Assembly: GCA_027067055.1 (NCBI GenBank)
Contig: JAMOMK010000088.1
Span: 1-64,000, forward strand
Source of the DNA: Lysobacterales bacterium
Lineage (GTDB): Bacteria > Pseudomonadota > Gammaproteobacteria > Xanthomonadales > Marinicellaceae
Direction: 5' to 3'
Length of the DNA: 64,000 nucleotides
Both the position numbers and the translations under genes were made by a program. Positions 18,622 through 29,214 of the stretch are shown piece by piece. Below the pieces are notes generated by a model. The model ran no database searches. It was not told where the DNA came from and saw only the letters and a list, made by a program, of their open reading frames with translations. Each line of letters begins with the position of its first letter. Positions within the stretch are counted from its first letter, which is position 1.

Positions 18622-20574
18622 TTGAATAATAGTACCACAAAAAATTTAATATTATGGGTTGTTGTTTTACTGTTTGTATTGGCAGTATTCAACACAATGA
18701 TGCAACAAACAACGCAGTCATCGGAAGTCTCTTATACCAACTTCTATCAAATGTTGCAAAATGGCGAAATAAAATCACTAGATGTTAATAGCACAACCAG
18801 TGTGCATAAGGTTATAAAAGCCGAAACAAAATCTGGACAACAGATTGTAGTTAACGCACCTAATGATCCAAAACTAATCGATGAAATTATCGCACAAAAG
18901 ATTGATGCAAAATTTGATCCTGTGCAAGAAGACAGTATGGCATTTAGAATTTTTGAAACTATCTTCCCAATTATATTACTAGTTGGACTGTGGTTTTTCA
19001 TCATGCGTCAAATGCAAGGTGGTGGCGGTAAAGGTGGAGCCATGAGTTTTGGTAAATCCAAAGCCAAGTTACTCACAGAAGATCAAATAAAAGTGACATT
19101 TGCTGATGTAGCAGGTATCGAAGAAGCCAAAGAAGAAGTCGGTGAAATTGTTGATTTCTTACGTGACCCAAGTAAATTTCAAAAACTCGGTGGACATATT
19201 CCGCGCGGTGTTTTAATGGTGGGTTCACCAGGAACAGGTAAAACCTTATTAGCTAAAGCCATTGCTGGCGAAGCTAAAGTTCCATTTTTTACTATATCTG
19301 GTTCTGACTTTGTTGAAATGTTTGTTGGTGTTGGAGCATCGCGTGTTCGTGATATGTTTGAACAGGCTAAAAAGAATGCGCCGTGTATTATCTTTATTGA
19401 TGAAATTGATGCCGTCGGTCGCCAACGTGGCGCTGGTATGGGTGGTGGAAACGATGAACGCGAACAAACCTTGAACCAGTTATTGGTTGAAATGGATGGA
19501 TTTGAAGGCAATGAAGGTGTGATTGTTATTGCGGCAACCAATAGACCTGATGTATTGGATTCAGCTCTATTACGCCCAGGGCGATTTGATCGACAAGTCG
19601 TTGTGCCTCTGCCTGATATTAAAGGTCGTGAAGCCATCTTAAAGGTTCACATGAAAAAAGTGCCATTAGCTGATGATGTTAAGCCACGTCACTTAGCTCG
19701 TGGAACACCTGGTTTTTCAGGAGCAGATTTAGCCAATTTGGTCAATGAAGCGGCATTATTTGCCGCACGTAAAAATGCCAGTATTGTGACTATGGATCAC
19801 TTTGAAGAAGCCAAAGATAAAATTATGATGGGTGCAGAGCGTAAATCCATGGTAATGGATGAAAAAGAAAAGCTCAATACCGCCTACCACGAAGCAGGTC
19901 ATGCCATTGTTGGGCGTTTAGTCCCAGAGCATGATCCAGTCTATAAAGTAACAATTATCCCCCGTGGTCGTGCCTTAGGTGTCACCATGTTTTTACCAGA
20001 GCAAGACAGATATTCTCAGTCTAAAAAATTATTAGAATCACAAATTTCGACATTATACGGTGGTCGAATTGCAGAAGAGCTGATTGGTGGCAAAGATGCC
20101 ATTACAACAGGCGCATCAAATGACATTTCTGTTGCCACTGATATTGCTCGCAATATGGTAACAAAATGGGGCTTTGGTGAAAACTTAGGGCCTTTATTGT
20201 ATTCCAGTGACGAGGGTGAAGTGTTTTTAGGTCGTCAAGTGACTCAACATAAAAATTTATCAGATGTTACAGCAAGTAAAATTGATATAGCAATCAAAAA
20301 ATTAATTGATGTGAACTACGATAGAGCCTATAAGTTATTAACTGATAATATGGATATATTACACGCTATGTCTGAGGCATTAATGAAATACGAAACAATT
20401 GATAAAGGGCAGATTGATCAATTGATGGCAAGAGAAGCTGTTTCTTCACCTGAGGATTGGGAAGAAGATGACACGGACTCAACAAGCAAACCATCATCGC
20501 CAAAGTCGAAAGACATTGGAAAAACTAAAACTAAGAAGAAAGATAATATTGGTGATGAAGCACCATCGGTATAA
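18622..20574 (+). CDS. ftsH: ATP-dependent zinc metalloprotease FtsH
   Basis: The membrane-anchored AAA+ protease degrades misassembled membrane proteins and regulators. It has two transmembrane segments (about 7-23 and 110-128), Walker A GSPGTGKT, Walker [10 protein letters not shown], the second region of homology around [17 protein letters not shown], and the zinc site HEAGH. Length 650 is normal. The start is a TTG at 18622 behind AGGA; the only nearby ATG (18615) is out of frame and stops at once. The C-terminal tail is very acidic and then lysine-rich. Confidence 0.98.
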   Translation: MNNSTTKNLILWVVVLLFVLAVFNTMMQQTTQSSEVSYTNFYQMLQNGEIKSLDVNSTTSVHKVIKAETKSGQQIVVNAPNDPKLIDEIIAQKIDAKFDPVQEDSMAFRIFETIFPIILLVGLWFFIMRQMQGGGGKGGAMSFGKSKAKLLTEDQIKVTFADVAGIEEAKEEVGEIVDFLRDPSKFQKLGGHIPRGVLMVGSPGTGKTLLAKAIAGEAKVPFFTISGSDFVEMFVGVGASRVRDMFEQAKKNAPCIIFIDEIDAVGRQRGAGMGGGNDEREQTLNQLLVEMDGFEGNEGVIVIAATNRPDVLDSALLRPGRFDRQVVVPLPDIKGREAILKVHMKKVPLADDVKPRHLARGTPGFSGADLANLVNEAALFAARKNASIVTMDHFEEAKDKIMMGAERKSMVMDEKEKLNTAYHEAGHAIVGRLVPEHDPVYKVTIIPRGRALGVTMFLPEQDRYSQSKKLLESQISTLYGGRIAEELIGGKDAITTGASNDISVATDIARNMVTKWGFGENLGPLLYSSDEGEVFLGRQVTQHKNLSDVTASKIDIAIKKLIDVNYDRAYKLLTDNMDILHAMSEALMKYETIDKGQIDQLMAREAVSSPEDWEEDDTDSTSKPSSPKSKDIGKTKTKKKDNIGDEAPSV

Positions 20575-20586
20575 TTGGTTTAGTTA

Positions 20587-21384
20587 ATGAAACAAGGTTT
20601 TAAAATAATGGGGGTCATCAATGTGACCCCTGATTCGTTTTCAGATGGTGGAAAGTATCTGAATACTGATAAAGCACTTGCTCATGCTATGCAATTAATA
20701 GAGCAGGGCGCACACATTATTGATATTGGTGGAGAATCCACTAGACCTGGAGCTAGTGCGGTATCAGTAGAAGAAGAAATCAATCGAGTTGTCCCTGTTA
20801 TTCAAGCACTTCGCATGAAAAATGCAAAAATCACCATCTCAATTGACACCAGTAAACCAGAAGTCATGCAAGCGGCTATCCAAGTAGGAGCTAATTTTAT
20901 TAATGATGTAAATGCCTTGCAAGCGCAAGGTGCTTTAGAGGTTGCTGCTAAATATGATATTCCAGTGTGCTTAATGCACAAGCAAGGCCAACCAAAAACC
21001 ATGCAAAACAAACCAGAATACCGTGATGTTTTGATTGAAGTCATGGATTTTTTTGAGAAAAAAGTGGATAATTGTTTGAGTGCTGGCATTAAGGCAAAAA
21101 ACATCATTCTTGACCCTGGTATTGGTTTTGGAAAAACCTTAGAACACAATTTGGTATTGTTGAAAAATATTAACAAGTTAAAATCATTAAGCTATCCTAT
21201 TTTAATAGGAGTCTCTAGAAAAACCATGATAGGTGAAATTCTCAATGCAGAAGTGGGTGATAGATTATACGGTTCTTTAGCCATTGCCCAATTTGCCTAT
21301 ACTCAAGGAGCACAGATTTTCAGAGTACATGATGTTAAAGCAACCAGTGATCTATTAAAAGTAACAAAGATATTAAATTCGTAA
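20587..21384 (+). CDS. folP: Dihydropteroate synthase
   Basis: Joins para-aminobenzoate to the pterin pyrophosphate in folate synthesis, the step blocked by sulfonamides. The 265-residue TIM barrel shows MGVINVTPDSFSDGG, IDIGGESTRPGA, ISIDTSKPEV, the family's D-P-G-x-G-F-G-K motif as ILDPGIGFGKT, and IGVSRK. It follows ftsH by 12 bases. Its stop codon lies within the first arm of an inverted repeat (21380-21466). Confidence 0.97.
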   Translation: MKQGFKIMGVINVTPDSFSDGGKYLNTDKALAHAMQLIEQGAHIIDIGGESTRPGASAVSVEEEINRVVPVIQALRMKNAKITISIDTSKPEVMQAAIQVGANFINDVNALQAQGALEVAAKYDIPVCLMHKQGQPKTMQNKPEYRDVLIEVMDFFEKKVDNCLSAGIKAKNIILDPGIGFGKTLEHNLVLLKNINKLKSLSYPILIGVSRKTMIGEILNAEVGDRLYGSLAIAQFAYTQGAQIFRVHDVKATSDLLKVTKILNS

Positions 21385-21466
21385 GATGGGCCCCGCCCAT
21401 CATCAACTAAGCTAACATTAAAGTTTTAAGAACAGAAATTGATGGGCAAGGCCCATTTTACAAATA
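21380..21466. repeat. Paired palindromes (REP/BIME-like) between folP and glmM
   Basis: Two GTA-headed palindromes face each other. The left arm GTAAGATGGGC-CCC-GCCCATC begins at the folP stop. The right arm, read on the minus strand, is GTAAAATGGGC-CTT-GCCCATC. Together they make an inverted pair of about 20-bp units, each able to form a hairpin. They probably shape the folP-glmM transcript. Confidence 0.65.
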
Positions 21467-21475
21467 GTAAAACAT

Positions 21476-22813
21476 ATGAAAGAAAAAAAATACTTTGGAA
21501 CAGATGGAATACGCGGAGAAGTCGGCGGTAAAATAATGACGGCAGAATTTGCCCTTAAACTCGGTCGTGCAGCAGGTAAAGTCTTAGGTCAATTATCACC
21601 TTCTAACACCATAGTTATCGGCAAAGACACACGTATTTCAGGTTATATGTTTGAAGCCGCTCTTGAAGCGGGGCTTTCATCTGCTGGGGTGAATTCACTG
21701 ATGTTAGGACCTATGCCAACCCCAGCGATTGCATGGATGACCAGTTCGATGCATGCCAGTGCAGGAATCGTGATTTCTGCTTCACATAATCCTTATTACG
21801 ATAATGGAATTAAATTTTTTAACCACTTTGGTGAAAAATTATCCGATGAGCAAGAGCTTGCCATAGAAGCAGAACTAGACAAAGAATTTACCACAGTAGC
21901 CAGTGAAAAGCTTGGTAAAGCCAAACGTATTGATGATGCAGCGGGTCGTTATATCGAATTTTGCAAAGGGGTCTTTCCACGTCAACAATCTTTAGCCGGT
22001 TTGAAAATAGTGGTTGATTGCGCTAATGGAGCGACATACCATATTGCTCCCAAAGTTTTTATCGAACTGGGTGCGGATGTTACGGTTATTGGCAACAAAC
22101 CAGATGGCTTGAACATCAATCAAGATTGTGGATCAACTGAACCGCAAATATTACAAGAAATTGTATTGGAAACTGGGGCTGATTTGGGCATTGCTTTGGA
22201 TGGTGATGGCGATAGAGTTTTGATGGTCGATCATTATGGCGAAGTTATTGATGGTGATCAATTGATATTTATTGTTGCTAAACATTTTCATAAGAATAAA
22301 AAATTAACAGGTGGTGTGGTTGGCACATTGATGAGCAATCAAGCGATGGAAGTGGAACTTGCTAATTTAGGCATTCCTTTCTTACGCGCCAATGTTGGCG
22401 ATCGTTATGTACACCAATTGTTGAAAAAGAATAACTGGCATCTCGGTGGAGAATCCTCAGGGCATATATTAAACCTAGAACTGGCAACCACTGGCGATGG
22501 CATAGTCAGTGCTTTGATGGTATTGGTAGTGATGAAAAATGAAGGGAAGAAGCTCAAAGAATTAGCTAAGGAAATTCCTTTGTATCCGCAAATATTGATT
22601 AATATTACCATAGAAAATGCCAAAGAAATCGCCAAGCATCCAGATTTAATCACTCATGCTAAATGTATTGATGAGCAATTAGGAAACAAAGGAAGAACAT
22701 TAATACGTGCCTCAGGAACACAGCCCATGTTACGTGTTATGGTTGAAGCTCAAGATGAAAATCTTGCCATACAATTTGCAAACGAATTAAAAGAAACTGT
22801 AGAAAATTTATGA
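21476..22813 (+). CDS. glmM: Phosphoglucosamine mutase
   Basis: Interconverts glucosamine-6-phosphate and glucosamine-1-phosphate for peptidoglycan and lipid A precursors. The 445-residue protein has FGTDGIRG at the start, the phosphoserine loop SASHNPY (Ser103), the metal site DGDGDR and the GESSGH and [11 protein letters not shown] motifs of the family. It is last in the folP-glmM arrangement, and the lipoprotein gene overlaps its stop by four bases (ATGA). Confidence 0.98.
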   Translation: MKEKKYFGTDGIRGEVGGKIMTAEFALKLGRAAGKVLGQLSPSNTIVIGKDTRISGYMFEAALEAGLSSAGVNSLMLGPMPTPAIAWMTSSMHASAGIVISASHNPYYDNGIKFFNHFGEKLSDEQELAIEAELDKEFTTVASEKLGKAKRIDDAAGRYIEFCKGVFPRQQSLAGLKIVVDCANGATYHIAPKVFIELGADVTVIGNKPDGLNINQDCGSTEPQILQEIVLETGADLGIALDGDGDRVLMVDHYGEVIDGDQLIFIVAKHFHKNKKLTGGVVGTLMSNQAMEVELANLGIPFLRANVGDRYVHQLLKKNNWHLGGESSGHILNLELATTGDGIVSALMVLVVMKNEGKKLKELAKEIPLYPQILINITIENAKEIAKHPDLITHAKCIDEQLGNKGRTLIRASGTQPMLRVMVEAQDENLAIQFANELKETVENL

Positions 22814-23949
22814 ATAAACTTATTTTACTTAGTGTCATTACATTAGCATCATGCTCGCAAGCTCCTAAGGTTGTTGAAAGACAAGAGGCGCCAAAGCCAC
22901 CAGCAATGAGTCAACAAGCTCAAAAAGAGGTAAAGGCAACGGCATTATTAACTGATATTAACCAGCTTACCTTTGCAGGCAAACGTTCAGGAGAGGCTTA
23001 TTTTTCTGCCGATGGCAGTGAATTGATTTTTCAAAGTGAGCGCGATGATGACAATCCCTTTTACCAAATATTTAAAATGGATTTGGAAACAGGTGATGTT
23101 GAACGTGTGTCTAATGGTGTTGGTAAAACAACCTGCCCTTGGATTCATTCTGATGGTGATAAAATAATCTATGCATCAACACATCTTGATCCGCAAGCCA
23201 AACAAAAACAGCAAGATGAGTTGGATTTTAGAGCCTCTGGAAAAACACGTCGTTATTCTTGGGATTACGATGAAAATTACGATTTATTCGTTAAAGAAAA
23301 TGATCAATTAAAACGCATGACAACAGCGGTGGGATACGATGCAGAAGGCAGTTTTTCTCCGGATGGTAAGTGGATTGTATTTTCATCTAACCGTGATGGT
23401 TATAATGAAAGGGCAAAACAATTGACGCAAGAACAACGCAACACTTTCAGTAAGGACCCATCTTTTTTAATGGATATTTATATCATGAAAGCCGATGGAA
23501 CGCAGTTGAAACAATTAACCACATACAAGGGCTATGATGGCGGACCATTCATTTCGCCAGACTCAAAAAAAGTTATTTGGAGACGTTTTTCAGTTGATGG
23601 CATGACTGCAGAGATATTTACCATGAACTTAGATGGTAGCGATAAAAAGCAATTAACCAACTCAAACACTATGAACTGGGCACCGTACTATCACCCTTCA
23701 CAGAAATACATCATCTACACAACAAACACCCAAGGTTTTGCAAATTTTGAGCTATATATTGTCGATGCGCAAGGCAAGCATGAGCCAGTCAGAGTCAGTT
23801 TTTTAGATGGTTTTGATGGTTTGCCAGTTTTTACACCTGACGGAGATGAGGTGTACTGGACACGTAAAAAAGACAACAACGATGTTTCGCAAGTTTACCG
23901 GGCTAATTGGGATCACCAAGCGGCATTAAAGGCCTTAGGATTAAAATAA
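22810..23949 (+). CDS. Lipoprotein with TolB-like (PD40) beta-propeller
   Basis: A 379-residue lipoprotein: signal [15 protein letters not shown] with the lipobox LASC (Cys15). Several PD40/TolB-type blades follow, with the typical wording [46 protein letters not shown] and [14 protein letters not shown]. Such propellers usually mediate protein contacts at the outer membrane. It overlaps glmM by ATGA and shares TAATG with the M28 peptidase gene, so the peptidase may act with it. No catalytic residues are seen. Confidence 0.82.
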   Translation: MNKLILLSVITLASCSQAPKVVERQEAPKPPAMSQQAQKEVKATALLTDINQLTFAGKRSGEAYFSADGSELIFQSERDDDNPFYQIFKMDLETGDVERVSNGVGKTTCPWIHSDGDKIIYASTHLDPQAKQKQQDELDFRASGKTRRYSWDYDENYDLFVKENDQLKRMTTAVGYDAEGSFSPDGKWIVFSSNRDGYNERAKQLTQEQRNTFSKDPSFLMDIYIMKADGTQLKQLTTYKGYDGGPFISPDSKKVIWRRFSVDGMTAEIFTMNLDGSDKKQLTNSNTMNWAPYYHPSQKYIIYTTNTQGFANFELYIVDAQGKHEPVRVSFLDGFDGLPVFTPDGDEVYWTRKKDNNDVSQVYRANWDHQAALKALGLK

Positions 23950-25199
23950 TGTTTAAACTAGTTATTGTTCTTCTTTGTTTAATTGTTTTTCCTGCACAGG
24001 CTAAACGTCAAAGTGTATTAAGTGCGCAAAATGCAGAAAAGCATGTAGCAGCCATTATTCAAACAGGTGGTCGTTTAGCAGGCAGTCAAAGTGCACAAAA
24101 AGCAGCAAGTTATATTGATACAGAGTTAAAAAGAATTGGATTGCAACCGTGGCATTCACAAAGTTATAAATGGCCTTTTAAGTTTGTCTCTCAGATTGAC
24201 CAATCAAAGCAACAAAGCACAAATTTAATTGCTGTTATTAAAGGCAGTACAAAATTACCTGGTGTTATTATCGGCGCTCATTATGATCACCTTGGTCATG
24301 GAGAATCAGAAAAATCACTGGCCAGAGAAGAAGAAAAAGGTCAGGTCCATTTAGGTGCTGATGACAATGCCTCTGGTGTGTCGGCTTTATTATCGATTGC
24401 TGAATATTTAGTTGCCTTAAAAAACAAAGGCAAGTTTGCTCCCAAACGTGATGTAATTTTTGCTTTTTGGTCAGGTGAAGAACTCGGCTTACTTGGGTCA
24501 AAAAGTTTTGTCAAAATGTTTGGACAAGATAATTTGTCACACATCTTTATGGCAAATCTCAATATGGACATGATTGGGCGCTTGGATAATGCCTTAATTC
24601 TACAAGGAACAGGTTCGAGTAAAGACTGGAAACAGATTATTGAACAGCGTAATGCACCAGTACGATTAAATATCGTCACTCAACAAGACAGCGAATTACC
24701 AACAGATACAAGCAGTTTTTATCAACATCATGTGCCCATATTATCTGCATTTACTGGCAATCATGAACAATACCATTCGCCACGAGATACAGCTGACTTG
24801 CTTAATTATCAAGGCATTGCCAAAATAGCCAAACTAATGGCATTAATCACACGAGGACTGGCACTTCAAGAACAGGCTATGGATTATCAAGAGCTTTCAA
24901 AAGAGAATGAAAAAGCCAGTCGAGCAAATGTAAAGGCATATCTTGGAACAATACCCGATTATGCACGAGCAGATGGTGTCGGTGTCTTAATTGGTGGAAC
25001 AGCCAAAGATTCACCAGCACAAAAAGCAGGTTTTCAAAAAGGCGATATTCTCATCGAGATGAAAAGCATGAAAATTGATGATGTTTATGACTTTACCGAT
25101 GTCCTGCAAACACTTGTCATTGGCGAGAAAATAACAGCAAAGGTACAACGTCAAGGCAAAACATTGGTTTTGGATGTTGTGCCAGGTGTTAAGAAGTAA
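23949..25199 (+). CDS. Secreted M28 metallopeptidase with C-terminal PDZ domain
   Basis: A 416-residue exported peptidase, probably an aminopeptidase with two zinc ions. Signal peptide LVIVLLCLIVFPAQA; zinc ligands in GAHYDHLG, GADDNASG, the EE pair in FWSGEELGLLGS, the aspartate in NMDMIGR and the histidine in NHEQYHSPRDT. The last about 90 residues (GVGVLIGGTAKDSPAQKAGFQKGDILIEM) are a PDZ domain. ATG 23949 is chosen over an upstream TTG because it starts the signal peptide and overlaps the upstream stop (TAATG). Confidence 0.92.
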   Translation: MFKLVIVLLCLIVFPAQAKRQSVLSAQNAEKHVAAIIQTGGRLAGSQSAQKAASYIDTELKRIGLQPWHSQSYKWPFKFVSQIDQSKQQSTNLIAVIKGSTKLPGVIIGAHYDHLGHGESEKSLAREEEKGQVHLGADDNASGVSALLSIAEYLVALKNKGKFAPKRDVIFAFWSGEELGLLGSKSFVKMFGQDNLSHIFMANLNMDMIGRLDNALILQGTGSSKDWKQIIEQRNAPVRLNIVTQQDSELPTDTSSFYQHHVPILSAFTGNHEQYHSPRDTADLLNYQGIAKIAKLMALITRGLALQEQAMDYQELSKENEKASRANVKAYLGTIPDYARADGVGVLIGGTAKDSPAQKAGFQKGDILIEMKSMKIDDVYDFTDVLQTLVIGEKITAKVQRQGKTLVLDVVPGVKK

Positions 25200-25223
25200 G
25201 TTTTTGAGATTTTCCTCGTTCCC

Positions 25224-25357
25224 ACGTTGTATAGACAACGTACATCCTTTACAGTCGTAGGCACAAGGCACTGCCTTGTGTATTTTAAATCCATCACATT
25301 AACACAGAATCAATATACAAAACCCAAACATCGACAAGGCAGTGCCTTGTCGCTACG
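25224..25357. repeat. Hairpin plus inverted REP pair upstream of the ABC exporter
   Basis: First a small hairpin ACGTTGT-atag-ACAACGT (25224-25241), inside a degenerate CTCGTTCCCACG motif. Then two facing palindromes: GTAGGCACAAGGCA-CTGCCTTGTG (from 25258) and, on the minus strand, CGTAGCGACAAGGCACTGCC (ending near 25356). Both units begin with GTAG. The 273-base gap 25200-25472 contains this and a possible promoter with TATACT at 25441-25446. Confidence 0.65.
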
Positions 25358-25472
25358 GCGTGTTTTTGTAGTAATGATATTCTGTTATAGATTTATACTA
25401 TTTTAGTATTAAGGATTGATTTATTTGTGGCTTGACCTAATATACTAATCCTTCCTTTAAAAATTTCTAACT

Positions 25473-26405
25473 ATGACGATAGCGTTAAAAGTTTCTCATC
25501 TTAAAAAGACTTACAAAAATGGCACAGTGGCTCTCAAAGGACTCGATTTAGAAGTTCAAGCAGGCGAAATCTTTGCTTTGCTTGGGCCAAATGGAGCGGG
25601 TAAATCGACTTTAATAGGCATCATTTCATCCTTAGTTAATGCCACATCTGGTGAGGTTGAGGTTTTTGGTGATAGTCTGCATAAAAATCGCAATAAAGTG
25701 AAATCACATATTGGCTTGGTACCGCAAGAGTTTAATTTTAATATGTTCGAAAAGCCTATGGATGTACTGGTTAATCAAGCGGGATATTACGGTGTGCCAA
25801 GAAAAATCGCATTGCAACGCGCTGAAAAATACCTCAAACAACTGCAATTATGGGATAAAAGAGACGGCATGTCCCGTATGCTTTCTGGTGGCATGAAACG
25901 TCGTTTGATGATTGCCCGTGCGATGATGAACGAACCTAAATTATTGATATTGGATGAGCCAACAGCTGGTGTTGATATTGAGATTAGGCGTTCTATGTGG
26001 GAGTTTGTACAGCAAATTGCCAAAAATGGAACGACTATTATTTTGACCACGCATTACCTGGAAGAAGCAGAACAGCTATGTAAAAACATTGCTATTATCA
26101 ATCACGGTGAAATTATACAAAACACTACGATTAAACAATTATTAACTACCTTAGATATCGAGACTTTTATCTTTGATTTGGATAAAAACCCTTCTGATGA
26201 GCTATTAAGATTGCTTAATGCTGAAATTACCGATGACCATTCTATTCAATTAGATGTCAAAAAATCTGAAGCATTGAATGATGTTTTTAAAAAAATTGAC
26301 GCACAAGGTTATAAAGTTTTATCTATGCGTAATAAAGTGAATCGATTAGAGGAGTTGTTTTTCAAAATGACGCAAAAAGATAGCAACAAGGAGAATGCCG
26401 CATGA
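25473..26405 (+). CDS. ABC-2 exporter, ATP-binding subunit (YadG-like)
   Basis: A 310-residue ATPase with Walker A GPNGAGKST, Q-loop PQEFNFN, signature LSGGMKRRL, Walker B LLILDEPTAGVD and switch histidine LTTHYLEEA. The spacing and the 'DIEIRRSMWEFVQ' region fit the YadG / drug-type ABC-2 family. The substrate is unknown. No Shine-Dalgarno is seen before the ATG, and a -10-like TATACT lies 26 bases upstream. It overlaps the permease gene by ATGA. Confidence 0.93.
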   Translation: MTIALKVSHLKKTYKNGTVALKGLDLEVQAGEIFALLGPNGAGKSTLIGIISSLVNATSGEVEVFGDSLHKNRNKVKSHIGLVPQEFNFNMFEKPMDVLVNQAGYYGVPRKIALQRAEKYLKQLQLWDKRDGMSRMLSGGMKRRLMIARAMMNEPKLLILDEPTAGVDIEIRRSMWEFVQQIAKNGTTIILTTHYLEEAEQLCKNIAIINHGEIIQNTTIKQLLTTLDIETFIFDLDKNPSDELLRLLNAEITDDHSIQLDVKKSEALNDVFKKIDAQGYKVLSMRNKVNRLEELFFKMTQKDSNKENAA

Positions 26406-27172
26406 GCAATACAACACTAACGGCACTCTATACTCTTGGTCGTAAAGAAATTGTCCGAATTTTACGTATTTGGTCACAAACTATATTGCCTCCTGCCATC
26501 ACCATGACATTGTATTTTGTTATATTTGGCAACTTGATTGGCAAAAGAATTGGGCAAATGGGTGGTTTTGATTACATGTCATTTATCGTTCCAGGTTTAG
26601 TCATGATGTCGGTGATTACCAACTCTTATGGAAATATTGTTTCCTCATTCTTTGGAGCTAAATTTTCCAAACATATTGAAGAAATGTTGGTTTCGCCCAT
26701 GCCTAACTGGGTTATCCTCTTTGGTCATGTGCTTGGCGCTTTGGCTCGTGGACTAATGGTTGGTAGTATTGTCACTGTTATTGCATTATTCTTTACTGAA
26801 ATCCATGTTTACAATATTTGGATAGTGATTTCTACCGTTGTCTTAACGTCAATTGTGTTTGCTTTAGGTGGCTTTATTAACGCCTGTTATGCGACCAAAT
26901 TTGATGACATTGCGATTATTCCAGCATTTATTCTAACACCTTTGACTTACCTTGGTGGAGTCTTTTATTCTATCTCTTTATTGCCACCATTTTGGCAGTC
27001 TGTATCGAAGTTCAACCCTGTTTTATACATGGTTAATGCCTTTCGTTATGGCTTTTTAGGTGTGAGCGATGTTAATATTTATACGGCTTATGCTGTAATC
27101 CTTTCCTTTGTCATTTTGTTAACTATAATATGTTTATATATGCTTAAAAAAGGTATCGGCTTGCGAAGTTAA
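26402..27172 (+). CDS. ABC-2 exporter, permease subunit (YadH-like)
   Basis: A 256-residue inner-membrane protein with about six transmembrane segments and the ABC-2 type signature 'F.LTPLTYLGGVFYSISLLPPFWQ...FNPVLYMVNAFRYGFLG'. It pairs with the ATPase just upstream. Its last 195 bases (26978-27172) are repeated, with silent-looking changes and a frameshift, at 28992-29188 beyond the next gene. Confidence 0.93.
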   Translation: MSNTTLTALYTLGRKEIVRILRIWSQTILPPAITMTLYFVIFGNLIGKRIGQMGGFDYMSFIVPGLVMMSVITNSYGNIVSSFFGAKFSKHIEEMLVSPMPNWVILFGHVLGALARGLMVGSIVTVIALFFTEIHVYNIWIVISTVVLTSIVFALGGFINACYATKFDDIAIIPAFILTPLTYLGGVFYSISLLPPFWQSVSKFNPVLYMVNAFRYGFLGVSDVNIYTAYAVILSFVILLTIICLYMLKKGIGLRS

Positions 27173-27229
27173 GAAACAAAAAGACACCTTCTCATGTCTG
27201 TGTAATTTCTATGGAAATGGCAAACTTGG

Positions 27230-28894
27230 TTAATCAGTGCAATAATTATTGTACGCAATATTATCTATTCTATCCATTGCTAAAGATACAGGTTCTTCAT
27301 TGTTAATATTAATTGTTACTTGCAGCTTATCACAAGCCGCTGGGTTAAGCACAGCATTACCAAAGAAAATATTCTGGGCAGGTTGTCCTACGCTACCAGG
27401 TAAAAATGACTCTCCTGTATACTCACTCAGGTCAATTGTAATTGAATTTTTTCCTAAATCAATGTCTTTATTTCCTGCCACCCAAAAAGGCTTGCCATCT
27501 CTATAAATATAAAATGAAACAAAAATATACTCAGTTCGATCAGCTCTTATGCCCGTATGAATAGATAATCCTTGTGAGGCCCAGTTGTTATCAACCCATA
27601 ATCCATTTAGTTGTTTAGAAATTGGAACCTCATTTGAAATTTTATAAAACCCTTTTGAGTATAGATATGTTGGCGAGCTTCTATCATTGCCAAATATATA
27701 GGTGTTTTTATTATCCGCAAGGATAGATTTAATTGATATTTCCGCAGCTGAAATATAATAATCACTTTCATCAGCATTAGATATTATCTGTACATAGTCA
27801 ACATCTACGTCATACCATAATATATCTTCAGCAGATGTAGATATTATTTTAGAAAAGTATTTATAGGAAATATCTATTTTATCTAGATCTTGATTGTAAA
27901 TAGTATAAAAATCTAGCCCTGGAGGGCGAACACCACCAAACCATTCATCCACTTGCAGATAAAAAAAGTTTTCTGATGCGGACATTGCCGTCAATGAACC
28001 AGAAGTCTTAATTGCGTTAATTTTTTGTGCAACTAAAGAGTTAGGGCTAAGCCTATGCAGATATTTATAGTTACCACCGCCACTACGTGGAAAAAGTAAA
28101 ACATCACCATTGAACACAACTGCTTCCTGCCAACCAACAACATTATCTTCACCTGCTTGAATAACACTTAAGCCATCATTAGCATTAAAATTAAAAATAT
28201 CATCTACTATGTACCCATCAATGGCTGTTTTATATTGATAAAAACATTCGCCATTATTCGATAGTTTCAACTTAAAATCACTTGTTTCTTTGCCTGCAAA
28301 TATGTTCGTAGAAATATTAGATACTGAATTGTTAGTAACACTATAAATACGCTCAGCATCCTGTACTATTACAATATTGTTCTGCTCAAGCACACAAACC
28401 GAAGTATCAATATTAATGTTTTCAATTGCTCCCAAGTCTAAAGTGGTAGCAGAGTTACCATCACTAACAACCAATCTATTATTGTTCACATCTTTTGCAA
28501 CTATAAAATCACCTATTGCATTAATTGCAATACTAGCTCCAGGTTTATGCACCTCAACATCTGATAATTGTTGGAAATTTACTCCATCTGTACGCCATAA
28601 AGTTCTATCTGCAACATTTACATAAACAATATTATCATTTATCCTTGTTAGCCCTTTTTTATTACCCAAAACTAAAACAGGTTGTTGATTAAATTGTAAC
28701 TCTGTTGCTGTGCTAGCGGTGCCGTCAATTGACCATAAATGGTTGCCACTTGCTAAAAAATATAATTTGCCATCTAAAATAGCATTGGTATCCTCATAAA
28801 TAATCTTTGGAAAATTAGCATCAGAAATACGGTTTAATGTTTTTAACGCAAATACAGATTGAGAAAACAGGCATAGTATTATAAAAATGTACAT
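27230..28894 (-). CDS. Secreted ELWxxDGT-type repeat protein
   Basis: A 554-residue exported protein with signal peptide MYIFIILCLFSQSVFA. Repeats such as GKLYFLASGNHLWSIDGTASTATEL, IVYVNVADRTLWRTDGVNFQ and NGDVLLFPRSGG fit the ELWxxDGT family of bacterial surface or secreted beta-rich proteins. The ATG at 28894 is chosen over 28924 because an AAGGAG lies 10 bases upstream and the signal peptide starts there. It lies, in opposite orientation, between the two copies of the permease 3' end, so it was probably brought in as an insert. Function unknown. Confidence 0.65.
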   Translation of the reverse strand: MYIFIILCLFSQSVFALKTLNRISDANFPKIIYEDTNAILDGKLYFLASGNHLWSIDGTASTATELQFNQQPVLVLGNKKGLTRINDNIVYVNVADRTLWRTDGVNFQQLSDVEVHKPGASIAINAIGDFIVAKDVNNNRLVVSDGNSATTLDLGAIENINIDTSVCVLEQNNIVIVQDAERIYSVTNNSVSNISTNIFAGKETSDFKLKLSNNGECFYQYKTAIDGYIVDDIFNFNANDGLSVIQAGEDNVVGWQEAVVFNGDVLLFPRSGGGNYKYLHRLSPNSLVAQKINAIKTSGSLTAMSASENFFYLQVDEWFGGVRPPGLDFYTIYNQDLDKIDISYKYFSKIISTSAEDILWYDVDVDYVQIISNADESDYYISAAEISIKSILADNKNTYIFGNDRSSPTYLYSKGFYKISNEVPISKQLNGLWVDNNWASQGLSIHTGIRADRTEYIFVSFYIYRDGKPFWVAGNKDIDLGKNSITIDLSEYTGESFLPGSVGQPAQNIFFGNAVLNPAACDKLQVTININNEEPVSLAMDRIDNIAYNNYCTD

Positions 28895-28991
28895 GATTTT
28901 AAGTCTCCTTTTTGAAGTAAGCATATGTCAGCATATCAGCAGCATATCAGAATATTATAAACTAGCTGAAATTGAATAGCAAATGATAGCC

Positions 28992-29188
28992 TTATTGCCA
29001 CCATTTTGGCAGTCTGTATCGAAGTTCAACCCTTTTTTTTATACATGGTTAATGCCTTCCGATATGGCTTCTTAGGAGTGAGCGATGTGAATATTCACTC
29101 TGCTTATGCAGTAATCCTTTCATTTGTCGTTGTGTTAACTATAATATGTCTCTATATGCTGAAAAAAGGCATTGGTTTACGAACATAA
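28992..29188 (+). pseudogene. Second, broken copy of the ABC permease 3' end
   Basis: Reads nearly the same as 26978-27172: TTATTGCCACCATTTTGG at its head and KKGIGLRT at its end, against KKGIGLRS in the intact gene. Two extra Ts in a T8 run (29033-29040) break the frame. Most other differences fall at third codon positions, so this copy once coded for protein. It marks the right edge of the segment holding the ELWxxDGT gene. Confidence 0.85.
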
Positions 29189-29214
29189 TATAACACCTTT
29201 TAGAGAGACAAAAC

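Noticed and set aside
20565-20596. TATAAT at the end of ftsH, 11 bases before folP
   Set aside because: The spacing does not fit the leaderless pattern, and folP is closely linked to ftsH; it is probably chance in AT-rich sequence.
23907-23948. Earlier TTG start for the M28 peptidase
   Set aside because: It would sit inside the lipoprotein gene and place residues before a clean signal peptide; the TAATG start is better.
28895-28924. Earlier ATG for the ELWxxDGT protein
   Set aside because: AAGGAG sits 10 bases before the second ATG, which also starts the signal peptide.
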